Position numbers and translations under genes: made by a program. Below the pieces are notes generated by a model that did no database searches, was not told where the DNA came from, and saw nothing but the letters and a program-made list of their open reading frames with translations. From an uncultured Clostridia bacterium (lineage in GTDB: Bacteria; Bacillota; Clostridia; Oscillospirales; Acutalibacteraceae), in NCBI GenBank assembly GCA_947627725.1, contig CANQXE010000013.1, positions 1-64,000 of the forward strand: a stretch of DNA of 64,000 nt, written 5' to 3'. Shown one piece after another: positions 34,427 to 41,522 of this stretch (within the stretch, counting starts at the first letter, position 1; each line of letters starts with the position of its first letter).

Positions 34427-35116
34427 ATCAAAAACTAATGTTAGGGATGATTTAAATTTTGAGACACCCCTATCTAATGTTTTGGTGACAAACAATATAA
34501 GAACCTCGCCCATTTATAAAATCATAGATTTTAAATGGGTCCCAAGAACCTTTTTATTCACTTCGCTCATAATAAAAAGGCGAAAATTTTTTATTTGATT
34601 TGGAGTTTGGCTAAGCAGTGTGGTATGTGTCGCGTTTAGGAAATATGTGACTCCTTTTGCCGCGGGACGAATTTAAAATGGGTAAGGACAAGAAATAAAA
34701 TTTTATTGCCTTAATTTCTCGAAAGTTTCTTGCTAAAATGTTCACAGTCACTCTTAGTCGATTTTGGAAATCGATAAAATTTATGCTTCTAAAATTATCA
34801 CAAAAATATTTGAGGAAAGAGCAAAAGAAAAATAGCCCTTAAATAGACAACGGATTGAGGGCGAGTTTGTACTTTTACGGATATTTTGAGCAAAAAGATA
34901 ATGCTGAAAACATAAACTTTCAGCTTACGGGCGTAGTATGTGAACCCGCCTTGCGGCGAGAGGCGGAGTCTTGGCGTGCTCGGCTAAAGGATTTTTCGAA
35001 TTTTTTTACAATCATATTAAACAAAAAACAGCAAGCGCAAAGCCTGCTGTTTTTCGTACAGTTAAAAGTAATTTGAACGCTGATACAGTATCCATACTCG
35101 TGTTCCTTTTACTCGC
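34427..35116. other. Non-coding right-end region of the mobilizable element
   Basis: No gene seen. It contains CCCATTT...AAATGGG (about 34509-34541) and CCTTTTTATT/AATAAAAAGG (about 34549-34581) inverted repeats. From 34851 to 35056 it matches 48567-48790 with scattered differences, ending in a hairpin (AACAGCA...TGCTGTT) that directly precedes the tRNA at the second copy. The attachment sequence expected after 35056 is missing. Confidence 0.6.
34851..35056. repeat. Element-end direct repeat, left copy
   Basis: Partner of 48567-48790. Shared blocks include CGGATTGAGGGCGA, CTCGGCTAAAGGATT, TTTACAATCATATTAAAC and the terminal hairpin. The two copies flank the whole third segment. Confidence 0.7.
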
Positions 35117-35245
35117 TTAATCTTCGCCGCGGCGATATTTTCTGTCTCGATATTCTTCTTGCCACGCAAAGTCAACGGCTGTGTCGTAAGCGTCCTGAAT
35201 ATTATCACCGTCGGTGTCAAGTAAAGTTTCCCAATCAATACCCAT
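35117..35245 (-). CDS. 42-residue protein of unknown function
   Basis: A short frame with an excellent ribosome site (AAAGGAGGTGATAATT before ATG), 15 bases downstream of the TraG-like gene on the same strand. It starts MGIDWETLLDTDGDNIQDAY and ends in a basic stretch (RDRKYRRGED). The ribosome site and close spacing make it a likely real last gene of the operon. Function unknown. Confidence 0.6.
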   Translation of the reverse strand: MGIDWETLLDTDGDNIQDAYDTAVDFAWQEEYRDRKYRRGED

Positions 35246-35260
35246 AATTATCACCTCCTT

Positions 35261-36562
35261 TTATAATATTGAGTTTTCAAAGACAGTCTTTGCTGAGATT
35301 TGTTTCGTATATTCGGGTAATTCGCAATACCTATCGTGATCGCGAATATCGTATTTTTCCACATTTTTCGGCATATTACCGCGTGTAAAAAGCCAAGCCT
35401 CATTCAGCGGCATATTGAATATTGTATCGGTAGTTTTATTTGCCCTTTTGCTTATATAGTTGACGGTTTCAAGATCTTGCCCGCCTAAGTACAGCAAATT
35501 ATCGCAGTTGTTGATTATGGTTTTGGCTTTTGAATCGCCGTATAATGCAGTTAACTGTGATATACTTTGCAGAATGATGCTGACATATATTTCTCGTGAG
35601 CGAATTACCGAAATTATATTTTCAAAATTCGGAATATACGCATTCGTCGCGAAATCGTCAAGCAGCAATCTCACGGGAACAGGCAGTCTGTTATCCTTAT
35701 TATATAAATCCGCATACGCGCAAAGCTCATGTATCGCCTGCGTGTATAACAGACTTACCATTCTGTCCATTGACCTGTCCGTGTCGCTGATTGTAAGGAA
35801 AAGCGCTGTCTTTTCACGACCCAAATCCTTAAAATTGATTTTGTCTTTACTCGTATACATTTTAATTGCCGAGCTGAGACTTAAGCCGTTAAGCTTTTCA
35901 GAGAGCACAGCGATAATACTTGCCTCCGTTTTTTCAGAGTGGTTATTCTGCTTGAAAAGTTTGAATTGTTTAACGGCAAAGCTCTCTGGATTTATGCTCT
36001 CCAACTCGCATAGGAGCTTTCTGAAATTTCCGTTCGCGAATTCGGCTAAAAGATTTACAACGAATTCAAGAGTATGCTCTTCTTCGGGAAGGCACTCAAG
36101 AACATAGGCTATTATACCGGTTAAGTACATTTTGGCTGCCAAATCCCAAAACGGATCTTTGCTTTGAATGTTCGGGGCAAGAACTTCGGAAATCAGCATA
36201 ATGTCCTGCTCGGAATATTTTCCGCTCTCACTGTCATAGCGGATATAGTCTAACGGATTATACCCATATGATTGACTGAGATCCTTGAAGTTCATATGAA
36301 TTATCTTGTATCCGCTGTTTTTCAGCACGGGCGCCACCTCGCTTATTAAATTGCCCTTAGTATCCGCAATAATCATGCTTTCATTACACTGCATAATATT
36401 CGGCTTAACATAACCGCGGGTTTTGCCGGCGCCGCTGGGGCCGATAATAAGGTCGTTATTATTCAGCCCCGTTACTCTTGTGTTGTTGTTTATCAAACAA
36501 TCTTTCGCGAGAATTCTGTAATTGTTGGCTTTTGCTAGCCTCTCATTAAGAGGATTTAGCAT
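35261..36562 (-). CDS. TraG/VirD4-like ATPase without membrane anchor
   Basis: A 433-residue protein with AGGAGGTATTAAATT before its ATG. Walker A is GPSGAGKTRG (about residues 41-50), followed by MIIADTKGNL; Walker B is VRLLLDDFAT, followed by SREIYVSIILQSISQLTALYG. These are TraG/VirD4 motifs. The N-terminal membrane helices of true coupling proteins are missing, so it is a soluble version as in some plasmid and small-ICE systems. It is last but one in an operon with a ClpP-like protease and an unknown protein. Confidence 0.85.
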   Translation of the reverse strand: MLNPLNERLAKANNYRILAKDCLINNNTRVTGLNNNDLIIGPSGAGKTRGYVKPNIMQCNESMIIADTKGNLISEVAPVLKNSGYKIIHMNFKDLSQSYGYNPLDYIRYDSESGKYSEQDIMLISEVLAPNIQSKDPFWDLAAKMYLTGIIAYVLECLPEEEHTLEFVVNLLAEFANGNFRKLLCELESINPESFAVKQFKLFKQNNHSEKTEASIIAVLSEKLNGLSLSSAIKMYTSKDKINFKDLGREKTALFLTISDTDRSMDRMVSLLYTQAIHELCAYADLYNKDNRLPVPVRLLLDDFATNAYIPNFENIISVIRSREIYVSIILQSISQLTALYGDSKAKTIINNCDNLLYLGGQDLETVNYISKRANKTTDTIFNMPLNEAWLFTRGNMPKNVEKYDIRDHDRYCELPEYTKQISAKTVFENSIL

Positions 36563-36584
36563 AATTTAATACCTCCTTTCTTAA

Positions 36585-37175
36585 TTAAATTTTGTAAATA
36601 ATTCTGTCCGCAAGGCCGTATTTAACGGCCTCATCGGCGTAAAAATAACTATCCGCCGATGTTTTTTCAAATATTTCATCCAGCGTTTTATTCGTGTGTT
36701 CCGCAAGAATTTTGCATATAATTTCCCGCGTGCGCATTAAATCATCGGAAATGCTTTTGATGTTAAGAGCGCTTCCCCCTAAACCGCCCGAAATAAGCGG
36801 ATCGTGTATCATAATTCTCGCGTGAGGAAGAATATCTCTCTTGTTCCCGGCGGTGAATATTATGGCGCCCATACTCGCGGCTATTCCGACACATACGGTG
36901 CGTATGGGGCACTCAACGCATTTCATAACATCATACAGGGCAAGTCCGCTTGACACCTCGCCTCCGGGGCTGTTTATATAAATCGTGATTTCTTTTTTAG
37001 AATCTTCTCTCGCAAGATATATAATCTGGCTTATAAGAGAGTTGACCGATTCTGAGTTGATTTCTCCCACACACTCTATTTCACGTTTCAAAAGCATTTC
37101 ATCCTGCAAGCTGCAACAGAACAGTCCGTTGCTTGTTTCTTTAACGATATTTGGTTGATTAAAATAATTTTTCAT
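36585..37175 (-). CDS. clpP: ClpP-like serine protease
   Basis: A 196-residue ClpP-family peptidase with the catalytic triad visible: Ser101 (GIAASMGA), His124 (RIMIHDP) and Asp175 (TSADSYF); INSPGGEVSSG is the ClpP strand motif. ClpP forms a barrel that degrades proteins fed by AAA+ unfoldases. This copy is element-borne, divergent at its N-terminus, and lies between an unknown protein and a TraG-like ATPase. No Clp ATPase is adjacent. It could use host ClpX/ClpC or process element proteins. Confidence 0.88.
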   Translation of the reverse strand: MKNYFNQPNIVKETSNGLFCCSLQDEMLLKREIECVGEINSESVNSLISQIIYLAREDSKKEITIYINSPGGEVSSGLALYDVMKCVECPIRTVCVGIAASMGAIIFTAGNKRDILPHARIMIHDPLISGGLGGSALNIKSISDDLMRTREIICKILAEHTNKTLDEIFEKTSADSYFYADEAVKYGLADRIIYKI

Positions 37176-37177
37176 TA

Positions 37178-38614
37178 TTAGCTCCTTTCAAGTTTTTTAA
37201 TTTGATCGTCTTTTTCGTATGTAAGATTTGAGACGGGTTCAACAAGCAAATTATAGAAAAGGAAACATAAATCCTCATCAGATAATTGATCTATGTTATA
37301 TTCCAAATACGCGTTATGTAACACGGTAAACATACTGAGATTAATTTCTTTGACTTGCGGAATCCTTATTAAATTCAAAACTTTCTTACTGTAAATCCAA
37401 TTTGGGAAGTTACTCTTCATAAGCATTGACGCCGCGAAAAAGTAATGACTGACAGGCATACGCAAAATATCAAGATTGTCTAAAGTGTTTTCTTTATTAT
37501 TTCTCAAGCGTTCATCAAGACAAATTTTACCTCTTTTCGGGGCGTCAATATAATTTATTTCATCTGAAAAAGCGTCGGGTTCGTAGGAATCCGCGTAAAC
37601 AAGATGCGACAAATCACATAGAATTTTATATATGTAATCATCGAATTCGTTTTGAATGTCTTCTGTGACATTATTTTCATTTATAATCTTATAAATAAGA
37701 TTTACCGCATCTTTATACGTTGACACAGTCGGATGATCTCGCAAACGATAGTAATCGCGAAGATAGCGCGGCGGAAATTTTGTTATTTGAATAACGATTT
37801 TCAGATTAGTAAGCAGCCGCTCGAACTCGTTTTGATGATTTTCGCGCAATTTATCAAGCGATAAATCAAGAAGTTTTTTCAAAGCGGATATTGTGTATTC
37901 TTCATAAATTTCATCGCTCGGAAGAGATTTATTAACGCGAATAATACGGTCATTAAACGACATTCTGCCTTTAGATGACGGTAGATTGAGGCATTCGTAA
38001 ATGTTAAATTTCGGAAAGTTGCGCTCTGTCGCGGCAAAAGATTCTTCAAGGTCCGAATTGTATTTGCGGAAAACTCCGCAAGATGAGCCGTATTCGGTTA
38101 TTTCTCCTTTTTCGTTAATCATCCGCTCCGCCAGCAATTTGCCGCTTTTTTCTTTGCTTGCCGATTGAATTTCGCTAATGCCCGCCAAAGTGTAAACCGC
38201 TTTTTGCGAGCTGAAATTCCTTTCAAAATTATAGATTTTGGATAACATAACTTTTGCGAGCGAATCGGCTGTATCATTATTCTTATAGCATTTTTCGCTG
38301 AAAGTTATGTAGGGGATACCTTTTAAGCATGTATTCAAAACGCTGTAGTCTTGTTCACAGAATTCTTCAAACATTACGCATAAAACAATGTCTTCATTTC
38401 GGCAGACAAGCAGATCCAAAGTTTTTTCGTCGGCGTCTTGCTCAATGTCTTTCATGCTCAAAGGCGATTTTGTCTTTTCGCCGCGCGGGCTTATGCTTTT
38501 AATTGGCACATTTGTGCAAAATGCGTACTTATCAAGTGAAAAATTCAACTCCTTTCGCATTTTGCAGATTAATGTTTGTATAATTTGCTTAATTAAATTT
38601 TTGTTTAGAGCCAT
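37178..38614 (-). CDS. Large unrecognised protein, head of the ClpP/TraG operon
   Basis: A 478-residue protein; the ATG at 38614 after AGAAAGGAATGATTAT is preferred over a longer version. Residues ~45-105 (DEKTLDLLVCRNEDIVLCVMFEEFC, then GIPYITFSE) faintly resemble the DUF2726 nuclease-like fold, but the catalytic lysine pattern is not evident. The remainder is helical with YLRDYYRLRDHPTVSTYKDAV. I do not recognise the family. The two-base gap to clpP indicates co-translation, so it may be a ClpP substrate, adaptor or partner. Confidence 0.6.
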   Translation of the reverse strand: MALNKNLIKQIIQTLICKMRKELNFSLDKYAFCTNVPIKSISPRGEKTKSPLSMKDIEQDADEKTLDLLVCRNEDIVLCVMFEEFCEQDYSVLNTCLKGIPYITFSEKCYKNNDTADSLAKVMLSKIYNFERNFSSQKAVYTLAGISEIQSASKEKSGKLLAERMINEKGEITEYGSSCGVFRKYNSDLEESFAATERNFPKFNIYECLNLPSSKGRMSFNDRIIRVNKSLPSDEIYEEYTISALKKLLDLSLDKLRENHQNEFERLLTNLKIVIQITKFPPRYLRDYYRLRDHPTVSTYKDAVNLIYKIINENNVTEDIQNEFDDYIYKILCDLSHLVYADSYEPDAFSDEINYIDAPKRGKICLDERLRNNKENTLDNLDILRMPVSHYFFAASMLMKSNFPNWIYSKKVLNLIRIPQVKEINLSMFTVLHNAYLEYNIDQLSDEDLCFLFYNLLVEPVSNLTYEKDDQIKKLERS

Positions 38615-39360
38615 ATAATCATTCCTTTCTTTTAAATTATTTTTGAAAAATATGTAAAGGGTTAAGCAACTCCCTTTATGACTCTTCAAATTAAAACTCG
38701 GGGGGCGTTCAGCCCCCCCTGTTTACTTGTTTTTTATTTATCACTTCCTTAACATAAATTAAATATTTTAATTTTCGATCACGCTCCTTCGCGTATTTAA
38801 TAAGATTAAAAATCTCACTCTCCTTTCGTCACTCATTCACTCGGAAGACAATGTGTCTTCCCTGTCTGAATAAATTAAAAAATAAATTGAATTAAAAAAA
38901 CAATGTGAGTTATCTAACTTCCTTTCTAATAAATTATTTTTCAAGTACTCTCCCGACAAATTTTAATTTGTCCGAATTACACTATCAAATATACACTCGA
39001 CATTCTGAAAGAATGTCTGTAATCCTCCAAGTTTATATTCCGCTCAAACCGGGTAACAACGCTCCCTTTTAAATAATTCAACTCATACAAACAGCCTACA
39101 GCCTTACGCTTTATCATAAATATAATTTGAAATTTTATATATTTAAATTATATTTACATATATAACATAGTAAAAAACAAAAAACCCTTGAAATTCCCAT
39201 AATTAAAGGAAATTTCAAGGATACATTTGGCTTAATATTGTTTATTTTTAATATGCTTTTGTTAAAATTTTATCCGATTTTGCTAAAATCGCAAGAACAC
39301 TTTTATAACTTCGTGTTTTTTTTGATAACTATCATTTCGGAGCGTCTTTTTTATGTAAAA
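38615..39360. other. Non-coding AT-rich region between Rep-like and ClpP operons
   Basis: No convincing gene. It holds a G/C hairpin (GGGGGGC/GCCCCCC, 38700-38718), long AT-rich tracts (38875-38935, 39110-39180) and the Rep gene terminator. The region next to a Rep-like gene could contain a replication origin, but I cannot see clear iterons. Confidence 0.4.
39186..39220 (-). terminator. Terminator of the Rep-like gene
   Basis: CCTTGAAATT...AATTTCAAGG stem; on the minus strand it is followed by GGGTTTTTTGTTTTTT. Confidence 0.78.
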
Positions 39361-40290
39361 TCACAATTTCCATGGATCGTTTACATACGCTTTGTTATCT
39401 TCATCACTTATAATTTCTACCCCGATAACATTTTTTTTGCCGTCTAAACTCTCTTTAAAACTATATATATATTTTATGTCAACAAAGTAATTAAGAATAT
39501 CCGTAACTGTTTTGTGTACTTTTTTAATCTTTTTTTCCCACGAGGCTTTTGACAGAAAATCATTGCGCTCAATACCGATATCATACATTAATCCCGCGAA
39601 TTTTTGAGCGCCGTTACCATAACGGCAATATGAAATATTTGTTTCATACACACTGTTATTTGGATTTCTTAGCGTTTCAAGACGGCTTATCAAATATCTT
39701 TTAATTTTGATTACCTCTTCCGTGTTTGACAAGGATTTATTACACATAAAAAGTTTTGGGGGAACCGCGATTATCTGCCCTAAATCTTCCGCGTATTCAA
39801 ATACACTTATAGCGCGTTTTAGGGAATATTTCGCTTGCTTTCCGCTTGTTTTTTCCAAATCGAGAAGTTTTCCGCAGTAGAATCCTTCTTTGTCTATACC
39901 CCTTTTCTTATATTCTTCTTTACAGTCTATAATTATTTCCGTTTCAGAAAGCTTTTTAACGCTTTTTTCCAGGGCCGCTTTCTTTTCATCCGAAAGCGAC
40001 TGTGTTTCTTTGCACGAAATCGCGTGCAAAAGCTCTCTCAGCGAAAATACCGTGGGGCTGTTAAAAACCGCGCTTTCGCTGTTTTCGTAAATTGTATACA
40101 CTCCGTCCAACACGATTTTGTCGTAAAATGAAAACACAACTTCCTTTTTGGACTTTGGATTTATGGCATAAACAATTCTTAAATTATTGCGCCCGACAAC
40201 TATTGAATCCTTTTTGCCGACATTAAAATTATTAGAAAATATTTCTTTAACCAGTTTACAGTTATTTATGTAAATTTTTTCGTTTTTCAA
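39361..40290 (-). CDS. Replication-initiator-like protein
   Basis: A 309-residue protein with TTG start after AGGAGGTAAGCAATA. The lysine-rich, winged-helix-like body (SLRELLHAISCKE, KYSLKRAISVFEYAEDLG, VHKTVTDILNYFVDIKYIYSF) resembles plasmid Rep proteins, and it is next to a DnaB-like ATPase, a common plasmid pairing. The assignment rests on context and general pattern rather than a clear domain match. Confidence 0.5.
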   Translation of the reverse strand: MKNEKIYINNCKLVKEIFSNNFNVGKKDSIVVGRNNLRIVYAINPKSKKEVVFSFYDKIVLDGVYTIYENSESAVFNSPTVFSLRELLHAISCKETQSLSDEKKAALEKSVKKLSETEIIIDCKEEYKKRGIDKEGFYCGKLLDLEKTSGKQAKYSLKRAISVFEYAEDLGQIIAVPPKLFMCNKSLSNTEEVIKIKRYLISRLETLRNPNNSVYETNISYCRYGNGAQKFAGLMYDIGIERNDFLSKASWEKKIKKVHKTVTDILNYFVDIKYIYSFKESLDGKKNVIGVEIISDEDNKAYVNDPWKL

Positions 40291-40303
40291 TATTGCTTAC
40301 CTC

Positions 40304-41347
40304 CTATTTATGAATTACTTCTTCCAATTTTTCATAAATTCTTTTCATTTCTTCGATATTATTTTCAACGGCGTTTTTATTAGATTTGAGTTTTCTCGTT
40401 TTCTTGCCCTTTCCTCTGCTTTTCTCGATTTCCGAAGAACTGTTCTTTTCAATAAAGGTATCATAAGGCGCGTAATAATTAAATTCGGCAACAGAACCGA
40501 TTGGGCCGAACCGGTGTTTTAACAGACTTATTTCAACTTCACGAGGAAATTTACTTTTTTCATTTTCAACACTGTTTTGCTTGTTTTTGAACTGAATCGC
40601 GATCAGCACGTCGGCGCTGTATTCTATGTTTCCGGATTCTTTATATGAACCCAATGTTATCTCTCTTCCGTAGCTGCTCCTTCCCACTGAGCTTATGAGG
40701 ATTACCGGGATATTATGTTTAAGGGAAAGAGCGGACATTTCAGTAATATTTACATCGGTCATTTGCTTGTCGCCAAAGCTTTTTTCGCCGTTATTAAGAA
40801 TTTGAAGATAATCCACAATAACTATCGGCTTTTTTCCTTCCCGTTCAATAAAACTATCTGTTATCTCGGAAATTTTCTTAGTATTGGCGTCGCATTTATT
40901 GCGTTCAATAACATAAATATTTTCGAGCGGTTTTTTGATTTTTTTAACCGCTTTTTCTATTATTTTCCATGTTTCATCCGTGAATTTACCGGATTTTTCG
41001 GCGTTGAGCAAATCATTTGCCGTTACCGCTTTTTTTTCGTCGGTTTCCATAAATGTTTCATGGCTGATATATTTCGCGATGATTTGCGTTTCTGACATTT
41101 CCATTGAAAAAATCAGCACCGGAACGCCTCCGCTCGCTATATTCATTGCCGTTTGAAACATAAAGGTTGACTTTCCAAGACCCGGTAACGCGCCTAGAAC
41201 CGTAAGCCCCGAAGAAAATCCTCCGCCCAATAAAGCGTCAAAACCGCTAAAGCCTGTTTTATAACGTATTGAAGTTACACAGGATATATTTTCTCTGTTG
41301 AATTTTTTGAGTCCGTTATAAAGGCTTTCCAAATTTTTATCGGCCAT
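40304..41347 (-). CDS. DnaB-type RecA-fold ATPase
   Basis: A 347-residue protein; AGGAGAATTGAA precedes the ATG. Walker A is GALPGLGKST (residues 52-61), FSMEMSETQI and PIVIVDYLQIL (Walker B) are typical of replicative DnaB helicases, as is the late VLIAIQFK and LLKHRFGPIG. The N-terminal DnaB domain is absent, so it is the ATPase core with a basic C-terminal tail (GKGKKTRKLKSNK). Likely a replication or loading helicase acting with the Rep-like protein 13 bases downstream. Confidence 0.82.
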   Translation of the reverse strand: MADKNLESLYNGLKKFNRENISCVTSIRYKTGFSGFDALLGGGFSSGLTVLGALPGLGKSTFMFQTAMNIASGGVPVLIFSMEMSETQIIAKYISHETFMETDEKKAVTANDLLNAEKSGKFTDETWKIIEKAVKKIKKPLENIYVIERNKCDANTKKISEITDSFIEREGKKPIVIVDYLQILNNGEKSFGDKQMTDVNITEMSALSLKHNIPVILISSVGRSSYGREITLGSYKESGNIEYSADVLIAIQFKNKQNSVENEKSKFPREVEISLLKHRFGPIGSVAEFNYYAPYDTFIEKNSSSEIEKSRGKGKKTRKLKSNKNAVENNIEEMKRIYEKLEEVIHK

Positions 41348-41435
41348 TTCAATTCTCCTAAAAATACACTTGTTAAATTATATCACATTTAAAATTTAAA
41401 GTAAATTATTACATTAGTCAAATAATAAACCATTA

Positions 41436-41463
41436 TTGAAAAATTAAAACATGGTGGTATAAT
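41436..41463 (+). promoter_or_regulatory. Promoter of the UvrD-like gene
   Basis: -35 TTGAAA and -10 TATAAT, 16-base spacer, in the gap between the divergent ATPase and helicase genes. Confidence 0.6.
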
Positions 41464-41522
41464 TATTTTTACGAGAAACGCTTTTTAGTCGATAAAAAAT
41501 AAAGTTAAGGAGAAGAAAACTG

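Larger units (their letters stand above)
27563..35056. mobile_element. Integrative mobilizable element with TIR defence cargo
   Basis: Left end is the 46-bp attachment copy; genes are, in order, a TIR operon and DUF6076-like gene (minus strand), then HTH, MobC, MobA, Xis, a small protein and integrase (plus strand). There are no secretion genes, so transfer would depend on a helper system, such as that of the adjacent ICE. The right end is less clear: an element-end repeat at 34851-35056 is present but no attachment copy follows it. Confidence 0.8.

Noticed and set aside
34855-35076. Open frame in the left element-end repeat
   Set aside because: Its counterpart in the right repeat (48571-48774) is similar only because the DNA is repeated; no ribosome site and it covers a terminator hairpin.
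35460-36107. 215-residue plus-strand frame opposite the TraG-like gene
   Set aside because: It is antisense to strong TraG/VirD4 motifs and has no ribosome site or recognisable domain.
38700-38718. G/C hairpin as a terminator of the downstream operon
   Set aside because: It is not followed by a T-run on either strand at close range, and no gene ends there; kept only as a hairpin within the non-coding region.
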